Shown: positions 26,322 through 34,280 of the stretch, one piece after another | How positions within the stretch are numbered: position 1 is the first letter of the stretch | Layout of the letters: each line of letters begins with the position of its first letter | The notes under the pieces: model-generated | The model's input: only the letters and a program-made list of their open reading frames with translations | Told to the model about the DNA's origin: nothing | Database searches by the model: none | Origin: Endobacter medicaginis | GTDB taxonomy: Bacteria; Pseudomonadota; Alphaproteobacteria; Acetobacterales; Acetobacteraceae | NCBI RefSeq assembly: GCF_014192375.1 | Contig: NZ_JACHXV010000006.1 | Location: 124,001 to 188,000 of the forward strand | Length of the DNA stretch: 64,000 nt | Reading direction: 5' to 3' | Translations under genes and position numbers: made by a program

Positions 26322-27958
26322 GCGGGCGACCCGGCCGCCGCGTAGCGACCGCCAACCACGGTACCGCGCACGCCGACCTTCGGCAGATCCTCGGGATCGA
26401 CCTCGAAAGGGTCGTGCTCCAGGACAGCGAAATCGGCATATTTGCCGATCTCCAGGCTGCCGATCAGGTGATCGAGCTTCAGCGTGTAGGCCGCCCCCAG
26501 CGTCACCGCCCGCAGCGCCTCGGCAACCGTCAGCCGCTCGTTCTCGCCGAGCACCCGTCCCGACGCGGTCCGCCGCATCACCGCACACCAGGCGGTGAAC
26601 AACGGCCCGAGCGGGGTGACCGGCGCGTCAGAATGCAGCGCGATCGGCACGCCGTACATCGTCGCCGTGCGCGCGGCACTCAATCGCTGCGCGCGGGTCG
26701 GGCCCATCGTCTTGGCGACGTGTTCGTCGCCCCAGTAATAGATGTGGTTGGAGAACAGGTTGCAGCACAGGCCCAGCGCCGCGATGCGCCGATAGAGGGC
26801 GGCATCCGGCATCTGGCAATGCTGCAGCGTGTGACGATGATCGGGCCGCGGATGGCGGGCCAGCACGCGCTCCATCGCCGCAACCGTCGCTTCGCTCGCC
26901 TCGTCGCCGTTGGTGTGGATGTGCAGATGCGCCCCGGCGCAGTGATACAGCTCGATCAGCGCCTCCAGCTGTGCGGGCGCGATATACCACAGTCCGTTGG
27001 GGGCGCCGTTATGATAGCCCGGCCAGCGAAGCCGGGCGGTGAAACCCTGGATCGAGCCGTCCACGACCAGCTTGACCATGCCGAGATGCAGCTTCGGCCC
27101 CGCCAGCGCACGGAGTTCGGCCAGGCGACGCACGCCGCTGTCGCCAGGGTAGAAGAAGAAGCCGAGTGCCGGGACCATGCGCAGCGGCACGTCGTCATCC
27201 TGCGCGACCTGCTGATACGCCTCGATCGATCCCTCTGAGAAGTCGGCCACCAGATCCGTCGCCGTGGTGACGCCCGCACGGCAGGCGAGGGAGGCGAAGC
27301 TGCGGATACCGTCGGCATCGAGCCCCATCGCGAATGCGTCGGCGCCGATCATGCGACGCACCCGGCCGATCAGCTCCGGGCCCATCAGCTCGCCAGTGAT
27401 CCGCCCGTCCGCATCGCGTTGCAGCCCGTCCAATTCCGCAGCCTCGGTGATGCCGATCAGTTCGAGCACCGCGGAATTGACGTTCATGGTATGGCCGGAG
27501 GCATGGGTAACCGCCACGGGCCGGTCGGTCGCCACGGCATCGAGATCGGCGAGCGTCATGCGCGGACCGTCGAAATAGATCGGATCGAACCCCCAGGCCA
27601 GGATCGGCGCCGCGGCGTCCGCAGGTGCGCTGGCGCGCAGCCCCGCGACCACTTCGGCAATGGTCTTGAGGCCCTTGTGAACGCGCCCGTCCGGGGCATT
27701 GCGGTCGAAGAAGCCGACATAGGGAAAGCGCCAGGCGATCCCCTCGGCGAAGTGCGAATGGCCCTCGACGAAACCGGGCAGCAGGATGGCATCGGCGAAA
27801 CGGTCGTCCCGCATGGCGCCGTCGAGGAACGGTGCCACCGCCTCCAGATCACCGATCGCCTCGATGCGGCCTTCGCGATGGATGAGGTGGGTCGCGACAG
27901 GTGCTGCCGGATTCATGGTGTGGATCCGTCGCGCGACGATGAGGGTCCTGTCGCTCAT
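26318..27958 (-). CDS. YtcJ-like amidohydrolase (Amidohydrolase_3)
   Basis: The 546-residue enzyme has the amidohydrolase TIM barrel and metal ligands: LLPGFVEGHSHF (HxH), VTHASGHTMNVNS, GMVKLVVDGSIQGFTA (carbamylated-lysine region), LHIHTNGDEAS, HCQMPD and ALHSDAPVTPLGPLF. This is the YtcJ/exo-enzyme branch whose members hydrolyse N-acyl or N-formyl amines. It is the first gene of the operon leading to CobW, MFS, TonB receptor and Tpa. It might therefore release an amine such as taurine from an amide conjugate before transamination; that is inference. ATG 27958 follows GGAG at eight bases; a longer frame upstream lacks family sequence. Confidence 0.83.
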   Translation of the reverse strand: MSDRTLIVARRIHTMNPAAPVATHLIHREGRIEAIGDLEAVAPFLDGAMRDDRFADAILLPGFVEGHSHFAEGIAWRFPYVGFFDRNAPDGRVHKGLKTIAEVVAGLRASAPADAAAPILAWGFDPIYFDGPRMTLADLDAVATDRPVAVTHASGHTMNVNSAVLELIGITEAAELDGLQRDADGRITGELMGPELIGRVRRMIGADAFAMGLDADGIRSFASLACRAGVTTATDLVADFSEGSIEAYQQVAQDDDVPLRMVPALGFFFYPGDSGVRRLAELRALAGPKLHLGMVKLVVDGSIQGFTARLRWPGYHNGAPNGLWYIAPAQLEALIELYHCAGAHLHIHTNGDEASEATVAAMERVLARHPRPDHRHTLQHCQMPDAALYRRIAALGLCCNLFSNHIYYWGDEHVAKTMGPTRAQRLSAARTATMYGVPIALHSDAPVTPLGPLFTAWCAVMRRTASGRVLGENERLTVAEALRAVTLGAAYTLKLDHLIGSLEIGKYADFAVLEHDPFEVDPEDLPKVGVRGTVVGGRYAAAGSPA

Positions 27959-28069
27959 CCGACTGCTCCGGTCTCGATCTGCATGCACGGTTTCCTGTCT
28001 CTGGCCAGCCATCAGAATCGGCTCCGGATCGATCGTAGGCATTGCGGCCGGCGCGGCCATAGCGCCAGG

Positions 28070-28090
28070 CTGGACATAATATGTGGCCAG
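28070..28090. promoter_or_regulatory. Palindrome upstream of the amidohydrolase operon
   Basis: CTGG-ACATA-A-TATGT-GGCCAG forms a near-perfect dyad whose core ACATAATATGT (28074-28084) is symmetric about one base. It is the most AT-rich spot in the 162-base gap before the amidohydrolase start. On the minus strand it includes a TATTAT that could be a -10 box. It is a good candidate operator or promoter for the five-gene operon, perhaps for the nearby MocR regulator. Confidence 0.45.
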
Positions 28091-28120
28091 TCAGACCACC
28101 GGAACGCGTAGCTTTCTTGC

Positions 28121-28912
28121 TCAGATCCAGTCCGCCACCGATCGAAAAAGAGCCGTTGCAGCCATCATGACCAGCAGCGCCGTGCTCACCCCCCGGTAGT
28201 GGCGGCCGCAGCGAGATGCGAACAGGCGTGCGCCCGCCCAGGAGCCGGCCAGCACACAGGGCGACAGCAGCACGGCCGGACACAGCGCCGTGCGGCCATG
28301 CAGGCTGCACCAGGGCAGGCAGGCCAGGCTGGCGGCGGAGATCAGCGCGAAACACAGCACCAGGCTGGCGCGAAGTGCGGTGTCCGACAGGCCGGCCCGC
28401 AGGCAGCAGCCGACGATCGGCGGGCCGGGCATCGCGGCCAGACCGTTGGCCATGCCAGCGACCAGCCCGGCACCCAGGACCGATGGCGGACGCATCGCGC
28501 GGCAGCCGGACGCAGGTGGCCGCAACAGCATCAGGACCGAGCCGATGGTGCAGGCCGCGATCCCTGCCCGCAGCCAGCAGGGCTCGAGCCAGACACCGAG
28601 CACGAGCCCCGCCGGGGTCGCCAGCGCCGCACCGACGGCAATCGGCACCACCAGCGCACGTTCGCCATCGGCCAGGCAGTCGCGTACGCCCTGCAGCCCC
28701 ACCACCGCCTGCAGGACCAGCACCAGCGGCACGACCCGGTCCGGCGGCAGGATCAGTCCCAGCAGCGGCACCGCGGCGATGCCGAATCCATAGCCGGTGA
28801 AGCCGCGGATCGCGCCGGCGACCGCGACGACCGCCGCACAGGCTGCCAGCAGAACCACGGAGTGGGCGGCGCCATGCGCATCGCCGGACAGCGAAACGAG
28901 CAGTCTCTCCAT
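28121..28912 (-). CDS. TauE/SafE-family (TSUP) anion exporter
   Basis: This 263-residue membrane protein has about eight hydrophobic helices. TSUP features are VAGAIRGFTGYGFGIAAVPLLGLI in helix 1, VLVLQAVVGLQGVRD, and MANGLAAMPGPPIVGCCL at the repeat centre. The family exports sulfite, sulfoacetate or other sulfonates; TauE itself is encoded with taurine genes. It is on the same strand as, and upstream of, the amidohydrolase-to-tpa operon, separated by 162 bases. It diverges from a MocR-type regulator. Sulfite export after taurine desulfonation would fit. The start could be ATG 28912 or 28924, neither with a strong ribosome site. Confidence 0.8.
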   Translation of the reverse strand: MERLLVSLSGDAHGAAHSVVLLAACAAVVAVAGAIRGFTGYGFGIAAVPLLGLILPPDRVVPLVLVLQAVVGLQGVRDCLADGERALVVPIAVGAALATPAGLVLGVWLEPCWLRAGIAACTIGSVLMLLRPPASGCRAMRPPSVLGAGLVAGMANGLAAMPGPPIVGCCLRAGLSDTALRASLVLCFALISAASLACLPWCSLHGRTALCPAVLLSPCVLAGSWAGARLFASRCGRHYRGVSTALLVMMAATALFRSVADWI

Positions 28913-29047
28913 GCGCCAAGGCATCGCCCGGCACGCCGGCGCCCGACAGGGCCAGCCTCCCGCGATCGGTGGCGCCAGAAGCGGCTTGGCCGCGCTGGCG
29001 GCCCCGGAACATACTCGCTGCGCAAGGGGGGGGCGTCGTATGGCGGA

Positions 29048-30592
29048 ATGCTGAGCATCGGCTGGGAGCGGATTTTCGCCGGCTTCAGGGATACCGGCGA
29101 GGGCACGCGCCAGCAGCGGCTGCGCGAGGCCCTGGTCGCGGCCATCGAGGACGGGCGTCTGTCGGCAGGCACCCGGCTGCCATCCAGCCGGACCCTCGCC
29201 AACCTGCTGCGCATCTCGCGCAATACGGTGGTGCAGGCACTCGACCAGCTGGTGGAGAGCGGACACCTGACCGCCCGGCTGCGCAGCGGGCTGTTCGTCG
29301 CCCAGCGCGACATGGCGGAGCCGGCGGAGACGGCGCGGCCGATCGCGCCGGCGGCGAGCGCGAGCGCCTGGGAGCGCAGCTTCGCGATCCAGCCGTCCCG
29401 GTTGCGCCACATCTCCAAACCGGCCGACTGGCATCGCTACCCGTTTCCGTTCCTCTTCGGTCAGACCGATCCGAGTCTGTTTCCGACCCGGGAATGGCGC
29501 GAGAGTGCGCGTGCCACATCGAGCGTCGGTGGCGTCAGCCTCTGGGCCTCGGACCGCATCGACGAGGACGATCCGAAACTGATCGAGCAACTGCGCGCGC
29601 AGGTCCTGCCGCAGCGCGGCATCTGGGCCCGCCCCGAGGAGGTGATGATCACCCTTGGCGCGCAGCAGGCGCTGTCGCTCGTCATTCGCCTGTTCACCGG
29701 CCCGTCGACCGTCTTCGGTATCGAGGACCCCTGCTATCCGGATGCGCGCCACATGGCCGCGCTGCTGACCCCGCATCTGCGGCTGCTGCGGATGGACCGA
29801 CACGGCGCGGTGGCGGACGAGACGCTGGCCGGCTGCGACGTCGTGATGCTGACCCCGGCGCGCCAGTGCCCGACGACGGTCGCGATGCCGCTGGAGCGAC
29901 AGCTCGAGGTGCTCCGCGTGGCATCGGGCCGCGGCACGGTGGTGATCGAGGACGATTATGACGGCGGCCTGTTCGACGAGGGCCGCGCATCCGGCTGCCT
30001 GCGCAGCCACGACCCCCGCGTGATCCATATCGGCAGCTTCTCGAAACTCATCGCGCCCGGGCTGCGCATCGGCTACGTGGTCGCCCCCGCCCGGGTGATC
30101 GAGGAACTGCGCGCCGTGCGCCGGCTGGAGCTGCGCCATCCGCCTCTGAACAACCAGCGCACCCTGGCGAACTTCATCGCGCTGGGTCACTACCGCGCAC
30201 ATCGACACCGGCTGGGCAGCGTGATGGTCGAGCGCGCCCGGCTGATCGACCGGAGCCTGGCGAATGACCTGCCGGAGCTGCTGTGCCGCCGCACGCCCGG
30301 CTCGACGGGCGCCTGGCTCGAGCTCCCCTCCCACCTGACAGCCGCGGCAGTGACCGCGCGGGCACGGCGGGACGGCGTCCTGATCGAGCCCGGCGACGTG
30401 TTTTTCGCCGACCCCGGGGTGCAGAGGAGCCATCTGCGCCTGGGCTTCACGTCGATCCCAGCCGACCGCATCGAAGCCGGTATCAGCACCCTGGCCAGGC
30501 TGCTGCATGACGCCCCCAGCCGCGCAGACTCACGTGACAGGCCGCCTGCGGATCATCCCGCCCGCATCAGGACGGCCCATCCGGGGGCGTAG
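29048..30592 (+). CDS. MocR/PdxR-type regulator (GntR HTH plus aminotransferase fold), TauR-like
   Basis: The 514-residue protein has an N-terminal GntR winged helix (residues ~18-85: LREALVAAIEDGRLSAGTRLPSSRTLANLLRISRNTVVQAL). A class I aminotransferase-like domain follows, with LGAQQALSLVIRLF, EDDYDGGLF and the PLP lysine in HIGSFSKLIAPGLRIGY. Such MocR regulators sense amino compounds through PLP; TauR of Rhodobacter capsulatus is a MocR protein encoded beside tpa that activates taurine use. A divergent TauE-like gene and the tpa operon next door make a TauR role plausible. ATG 29048 is chosen; the frame upstream is antisense to the exporter. Confidence 0.85.
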   Translation: MLSIGWERIFAGFRDTGEGTRQQRLREALVAAIEDGRLSAGTRLPSSRTLANLLRISRNTVVQALDQLVESGHLTARLRSGLFVAQRDMAEPAETARPIAPAASASAWERSFAIQPSRLRHISKPADWHRYPFPFLFGQTDPSLFPTREWRESARATSSVGGVSLWASDRIDEDDPKLIEQLRAQVLPQRGIWARPEEVMITLGAQQALSLVIRLFTGPSTVFGIEDPCYPDARHMAALLTPHLRLLRMDRHGAVADETLAGCDVVMLTPARQCPTTVAMPLERQLEVLRVASGRGTVVIEDDYDGGLFDEGRASGCLRSHDPRVIHIGSFSKLIAPGLRIGYVVAPARVIEELRAVRRLELRHPPLNNQRTLANFIALGHYRAHRHRLGSVMVERARLIDRSLANDLPELLCRRTPGSTGAWLELPSHLTAAAVTARARRDGVLIEPGDVFFADPGVQRSHLRLGFTSIPADRIEAGISTLARLLHDAPSRADSRDRPPADHPARIRTAHPGA

Positions 30593-30636
30593 GGTGGACG
30601 GGCCAGGCCGGCCTCCGCCTGGAGGGCCGCGGGGGC

Positions 30637-30723
30637 TGGTGCGGGCGGTCGGACTCGAACCGACATATCCTTGCGAATGGCGGATTTTGAGTCCGCTGCG
30701 TCTACCGATTCCGCCACGCCCGC
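30637..30723 (-). tRNA. tRNA-Leu (CAA)
   Basis: The complement folds as a class II tRNA: acceptor GCGGGCG pairs with CGCCCGC, the anticodon loop is CTCAAAA with anticodon CAA, and there is a long variable arm and a GGTTCGAGTCC T-arm. The discriminator A and a genomically encoded CCA end it at 30637. It reads UUG codons. Its 3' end points toward the MocR/taurine-like locus. Confidence 0.97.
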
Positions 30724-30780
30724 GCGGAAGAACTCCTATCGCGTCCCGCGCGGGCGATCAATCGGCCCAAGACGTGCTGC

Positions 30781-32583
30781 TCAGGGCGTGCGAATATAGT
30801 CCAGCAGGCGCGCCACCGAGGCCGCCACCGTCTCGTCGGCCGTCACCAGCCGCAGATCGGGCGTCTCGGGGGCTTCGTAGCTGCCATCGGTACCGGTGTA
30901 ACCCTGGATGCGCCCGGCATTGGCGGCCGCGTAATGCCCCTTGGGATCGCGTGCGGCACAGGTGGCGGCGTCGGCGGCGACATGCACTTCGTGGAACCCC
31001 TGCCCGACGATCTCGCGGGCCAGCGCACGATGCATGCGCAGGGGCGAGATCAGCGCCACCAGCACCACCGCGCCCGCTTCCGCCAGCAGGCGCGCGACAT
31101 GCGCGGTGCGACGGACGTTCTCGGTGCGGTCGGCCAGCGAGTAGCCCAGATCCTCGTTCAGCCCCCGACGCAGCAGATCGCCATCGAGCACCATCACCCG
31201 CTCGCCGCGCGCCGTCAGTGCTGCGGCCACGCCTTCGGTCACGGTGCTCTTGCCCGAGCCCGGCAGGCCGGTGAGCCAGTATACGCCGCGCGGTGCGGCG
31301 GTCGCGCCCTTGGCGAGACGCGCCTCCTCGGCATCGGCCAGCCCGGTCAGCGGTGCGGCGGCAACGATCTGTCCCGACGCATCCACCAGCACGCCGCGCC
31401 CCGACCCCTCGCCAGGCACGAAGGCGTCGAACAGCACGCTCTCGGCTGCCTGGAGCACCAGCTCGGCAAAGCCCTCCGGCGGCACCTGATCGGCCCGCGC
31501 GCCGGCCAGCGCATCGGTGTCGACCACTTCGAGGATCTCGGTGACCGTCACGTTGGTCTCGAACGTGCCCAGCCGCAGGCGCAGCGTCTCGCCCAACAGC
31601 AGCGGGGTCTGCCGCAGCCAGAACAGTCGCGTGCGCAGACGCCGTCCGCGCAGCGGCGCGGTGTGCGGATGATGCAGCAGGTCGCCGCGAGCGACCACCA
31701 CATCCGGCTCCAGCAGCAGCGCCACCGACTGCCCCGCCCCGACCTCGCTCGGCGATGCATCGTGCCAGGTCGGGAAACGGGCAATGCGCGCCGTCGCCCC
31801 TGTCTTGCCGATCGCCACCGTATCGCCCACCGAGAACCGCCCCGCGTCGACGCGGCCGACGACGATGCGACCCTCCTCGCGGCGATAGACGTCCTGCACG
31901 CCCAGACGCGCCGGCTGCGCGGTGGCCGGACTCGTCGCCGGCACCGCCAGCAGCGCCTCCGTCAGGGTCGGGCCGTCATACCAGGCCAGCGCTTCGGAAT
32001 GGGCGGTGATGTTGACACCCTCGCGCGCCGAGGCCGGGATCATCACCGCCGGTGCGATGTCGAGCTGTGCGAGCAGGGCGGCGATCTGCTCGCGCGCCTC
32101 GCCGATGCGCCCCTGATCGTAGTCCAGCAGGTCGGCCTTGTTCATCAGCACCACGACATGCCGCACACCGATCAGCCGCAGCAGCATCGCATGCCGACGC
32201 GTCTGCTCGCGCGCGCCCTCAGCGAGATCGACCACCAGCACCGCCGCCGACGCATCCGCCGCCCCGGTCAGCATGTTGCGGATGAACTGCCGGTGTCCCG
32301 GCGCATCGACGATCACATACTGCCGGTCACCGAGCCGGAACGGCAGCCGGGTCGAATCGATTGTCACCCCCTGGTCGCGCTCGGCCTGGAGGCTGTCGAG
32401 CAGATGCGACCATTCGATCGCCAGCCCGCGCCGCGCCGACGACGCCTTCGCCGCCTCCAGCCGACCCTCGGGGAGATTGCCGCTCTCGTGCAGCAGCCGT
32501 CCGATCAAGGTGGACTTGCCGTGATCGACATGGCCGACGATGACGATCGGCGTCGGTGCGGCGGTGATGCGTGTGTCGCTCAT
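30781..32583 (-). CDS. cysNC: Bifunctional sulfate adenylyltransferase subunit 1/APS kinase
   Basis: This fused enzyme activates sulfate: the N-terminal CysN GTPase drives ATP sulfurylase with CysD, and the C-terminal CysC phosphorylates APS to PAPS. The ~600-residue product shows GHVDHGKST (G1), DAPGHRQF (G3) and NKADLL (G4). The elongation-factor beta-barrels follow, then the kinase P-loop GLPGSGKS at about residue 425, DGDLLRRGL and the [10 protein letters not shown] substrate loop. It follows cysD directly. The start is ATG 32583 or an upstream GTG 32601 that overlaps the cysD stop (GTGA). Fusion of CysN and CysC is common in alphaproteobacteria. Confidence 0.95.
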   Translation of the reverse strand: MSDTRITAAPTPIVIVGHVDHGKSTLIGRLLHESGNLPEGRLEAAKASSARRGLAIEWSHLLDSLQAERDQGVTIDSTRLPFRLGDRQYVIVDAPGHRQFIRNMLTGAADASAAVLVVDLAEGAREQTRRHAMLLRLIGVRHVVVLMNKADLLDYDQGRIGEAREQIAALLAQLDIAPAVMIPASAREGVNITAHSEALAWYDGPTLTEALLAVPATSPATAQPARLGVQDVYRREEGRIVVGRVDAGRFSVGDTVAIGKTGATARIARFPTWHDASPSEVGAGQSVALLLEPDVVVARGDLLHHPHTAPLRGRRLRTRLFWLRQTPLLLGETLRLRLGTFETNVTVTEILEVVDTDALAGARADQVPPEGFAELVLQAAESVLFDAFVPGEGSGRGVLVDASGQIVAAAPLTGLADAEEARLAKGATAAPRGVYWLTGLPGSGKSTVTEGVAAALTARGERVMVLDGDLLRRGLNEDLGYSLADRTENVRRTAHVARLLAEAGAVVLVALISPLRMHRALAREIVGQGFHEVHVAADAATCAARDPKGHYAAANAGRIQGYTGTDGSYEAPETPDLRLVTADETVAASVARLLDYIRTP

Positions 32584-32597
32584 GATCCTGGTCCCGC

Positions 32598-33404
32598 TCA
32601 CAGATAACCGGCGACGCGCAGCCGCTCGAACGCATCTTCGGATTCGTGGTCCATCGCCCGCCCGGCCCGCTCGGAGGTCTTCGTCGCGCGCAGTTCGGCG
32701 AGGATGTCGTCAACGGTGGCCGCGTCGCTGTCGACCGGGAAGGTGATGTCCTGGTCGCCCAGCGAGCGATAGCGCCTGCCGTTCTTCGAGAAATACAGGT
32801 CGACGACCGGAATTCCCTCACGCGCGATGTAGCGCCAGATGTCGAGCTCGGTCCACGCCAGCAGCGGATGCACGCGCACATGCGCGTCCGGATCGGCGGG
32901 CACGGCGAACTGGTCCCAGAACTCCGGCGGCTGGTTGCGCACATCCCAGTGCGAGCCGCCGCCCACGCCCGCGCCGCGCGGCGAGAACACCCGCTCCTTG
33001 GCCCGCGTCGCCTGCTCGTCGCGGCGGATGCCGGCGATCACGCCGGCGAAGCGGTGCTGCTCGATCAGGGCGGCAAGCCCTGCGGTCTTGCGCGCCGCAG
33101 AACGTGCCGCCGGCGGCAGTGACGGGTCCATCGCCTCGACCGGCGGGCAGTCGCCGATCGTCAGGTCGAGATTCCATTCCTTCGCATAGCGCGTCCGGAA
33201 ATCGTACATCTCGGGAAACTTCTTGCCCGTGTCGACATGCAGCACCGGGAACGGCACCTGGCCGAGGAACGCCTTGCGCGCCAGCCAGACCATGACGTTG
33301 GAGTCCTTGCCGAGCGACCACAGCATCGCCAGCGGCTTCAGCCGGAAGGCGGCCTCGCGCAGGATCTGGATGGAGCGGGCTTCGAGTTCGTCGAGATCGT
33401 TCAT
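32598..33404 (-). CDS. cysD: Sulfate adenylyltransferase subunit 2
   Basis: CysD is the catalytic ATP sulfurylase subunit, making APS from sulfate and ATP in complex with CysN. The 268-residue product has the PP-loop variant SLGKDSNVM at residues ~30-38, [29 protein letters not shown], and the C-terminal [15 protein letters not shown] and FPVDSDA segments. Length is somewhat below the ~300 typical of E. coli CysD but matches many alphaproteobacterial forms. It lies between cysH, 31 bases upstream, and cysNC, which it overlaps or nearly abuts. The three make one sulfate-assimilation operon transcribed leftward. Confidence 0.95.
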   Translation of the reverse strand: MNDLDELEARSIQILREAAFRLKPLAMLWSLGKDSNVMVWLARKAFLGQVPFPVLHVDTGKKFPEMYDFRTRYAKEWNLDLTIGDCPPVEAMDPSLPPAARSAARKTAGLAALIEQHRFAGVIAGIRRDEQATRAKERVFSPRGAGVGGGSHWDVRNQPPEFWDQFAVPADPDAHVRVHPLLAWTELDIWRYIAREGIPVVDLYFSKNGRRYRSLGDQDITFPVDSDAATVDDILAELRATKTSERAGRAMDHESEDAFERLRVAGYL

Positions 33405-33435
33405 CGGAAGGCTTTCGTTCGCAGGCGAGAGCAGG

Positions 33436-34137
33436 TCAGAGATGGATGCCGCATTCGGTCTTCAGCCGGCCGGCCCAGCGCCCGGCACGGGCATCGGCGT
33501 CGGCACCGACCGGCTCGGTACAAGGCTCGCAGCCGATCGAGCGGTAGCCCCGCGCCACCAGAGGATGGCGCGGCAACCCCCGGCGCAGCATCTCCGCCTC
33601 GATGCGTCCCTCGTCCCAGTCGGCGATCGGATTGAGCCGCAGCCGCCGGCCGACGCGCTCGACGGTCGGCAGCCCGGCGCGGGTCGCTGCCTGATGGCGC
33701 TTGCGCCCCGTGGCCCAAGCGGCAAACGGCACGAGTGCCGCGTCCATCGGCTCGACCTTGCGCAGCCGGCAGCAGGAATCGGGATCGAAATGCCACAGCG
33801 TGCCGACCGGGTCCTCCCGGTCCACGGCACCCTGGCTCGGGAGCGCCTCGCGCACCGCACGCAGGCCGAGATGGGCTGCAAGCTCGGTGCGATAAGCCAG
33901 CGTCTCCTCGAAATGGCGGCCGGTTTCGAGAAACACCACCGGCATCGCCGGATTGGCCTCCGCGGCGAGTGCGAGCAGCACCGCCGAATCCGCCCCGAAC
34001 GACGACAGCACGGCCACCCTGCCCGCGCCCAGCGCGGCTTCCGCCGCGCGCAAAAGCGAGACCCCCTGGAGCCGGCCCAGACTGGCCGCCACCTGGTCCA
34101 GATCGATCAGCGCGTCGTCATCGACATCGCGTTGCAT
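33436..34137 (-). CDS. cysH: Fe-S adenylyl-sulfate (APS) reductase
   Basis: This reduces activated sulfate to sulfite with thioredoxin. The 233-residue protein keeps the four cysteines of a 4Fe-4S cluster, Cys122-Cys123 and Cys203-x2-Cys206. Those residues mark the assimilatory APS-reductase branch and are absent from E. coli PAPS reductase. The catalytic C-terminal Cys229 is in ECGIHL. SSFGADSAVLL is the PP-loop. The presence of a CysC domain next door means the cell can also make PAPS, for sulfation or an alternate route. The start ATG 34137 is the first with proper family alignment; a longer frame begins inside the regulatory gap. Confidence 0.93.
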   Translation of the reverse strand: MQRDVDDDALIDLDQVAASLGRLQGVSLLRAAEAALGAGRVAVLSSFGADSAVLLALAAEANPAMPVVFLETGRHFEETLAYRTELAAHLGLRAVREALPSQGAVDREDPVGTLWHFDPDSCCRLRKVEPMDAALVPFAAWATGRKRHQAATRAGLPTVERVGRRLRLNPIADWDEGRIEAEMLRRGLPRHPLVARGYRSIGCEPCTEPVGADADARAGRWAGRLKTECGIHL

Positions 34138-34190
34138 CGTGCATTCCCCGATTGATTTTCGGGTGTTTAACGCGCGCCGATCAGAATCGT

Positions 34191-34209
34191 AAACGTGAAA
34201 TCCACGTTT
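34191..34209. promoter_or_regulatory. Perfect inverted repeat upstream of cysH
   Basis: AAACGTG-N5-CACGTTT is a perfect 7-bp dyad 54-72 bases before cysH, in the AT-richest stretch of the region. An overlapping GTGAAA-N6-TTTCAC dyad shares part of it. It lies between the stop of the binding-protein gene and cysH, so it could be an operator for the cys operon or, less likely, a terminator stem, since no T tract follows. Confidence 0.5.
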
Positions 34210-34280
34210 CACGATGCATGTCAGATGTTATCACGCTGCATTGCGGTATAAACGCAACACCATCGTTGTTTAGGCCGATC

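Noticed and set aside
30637-30723. tRNA-Leu as an attachment site for a genomic island containing the taurine-like locus
   Set aside because: The 3' end points the right way, but no integrase and no repeated copy of the tRNA end was found in the window.
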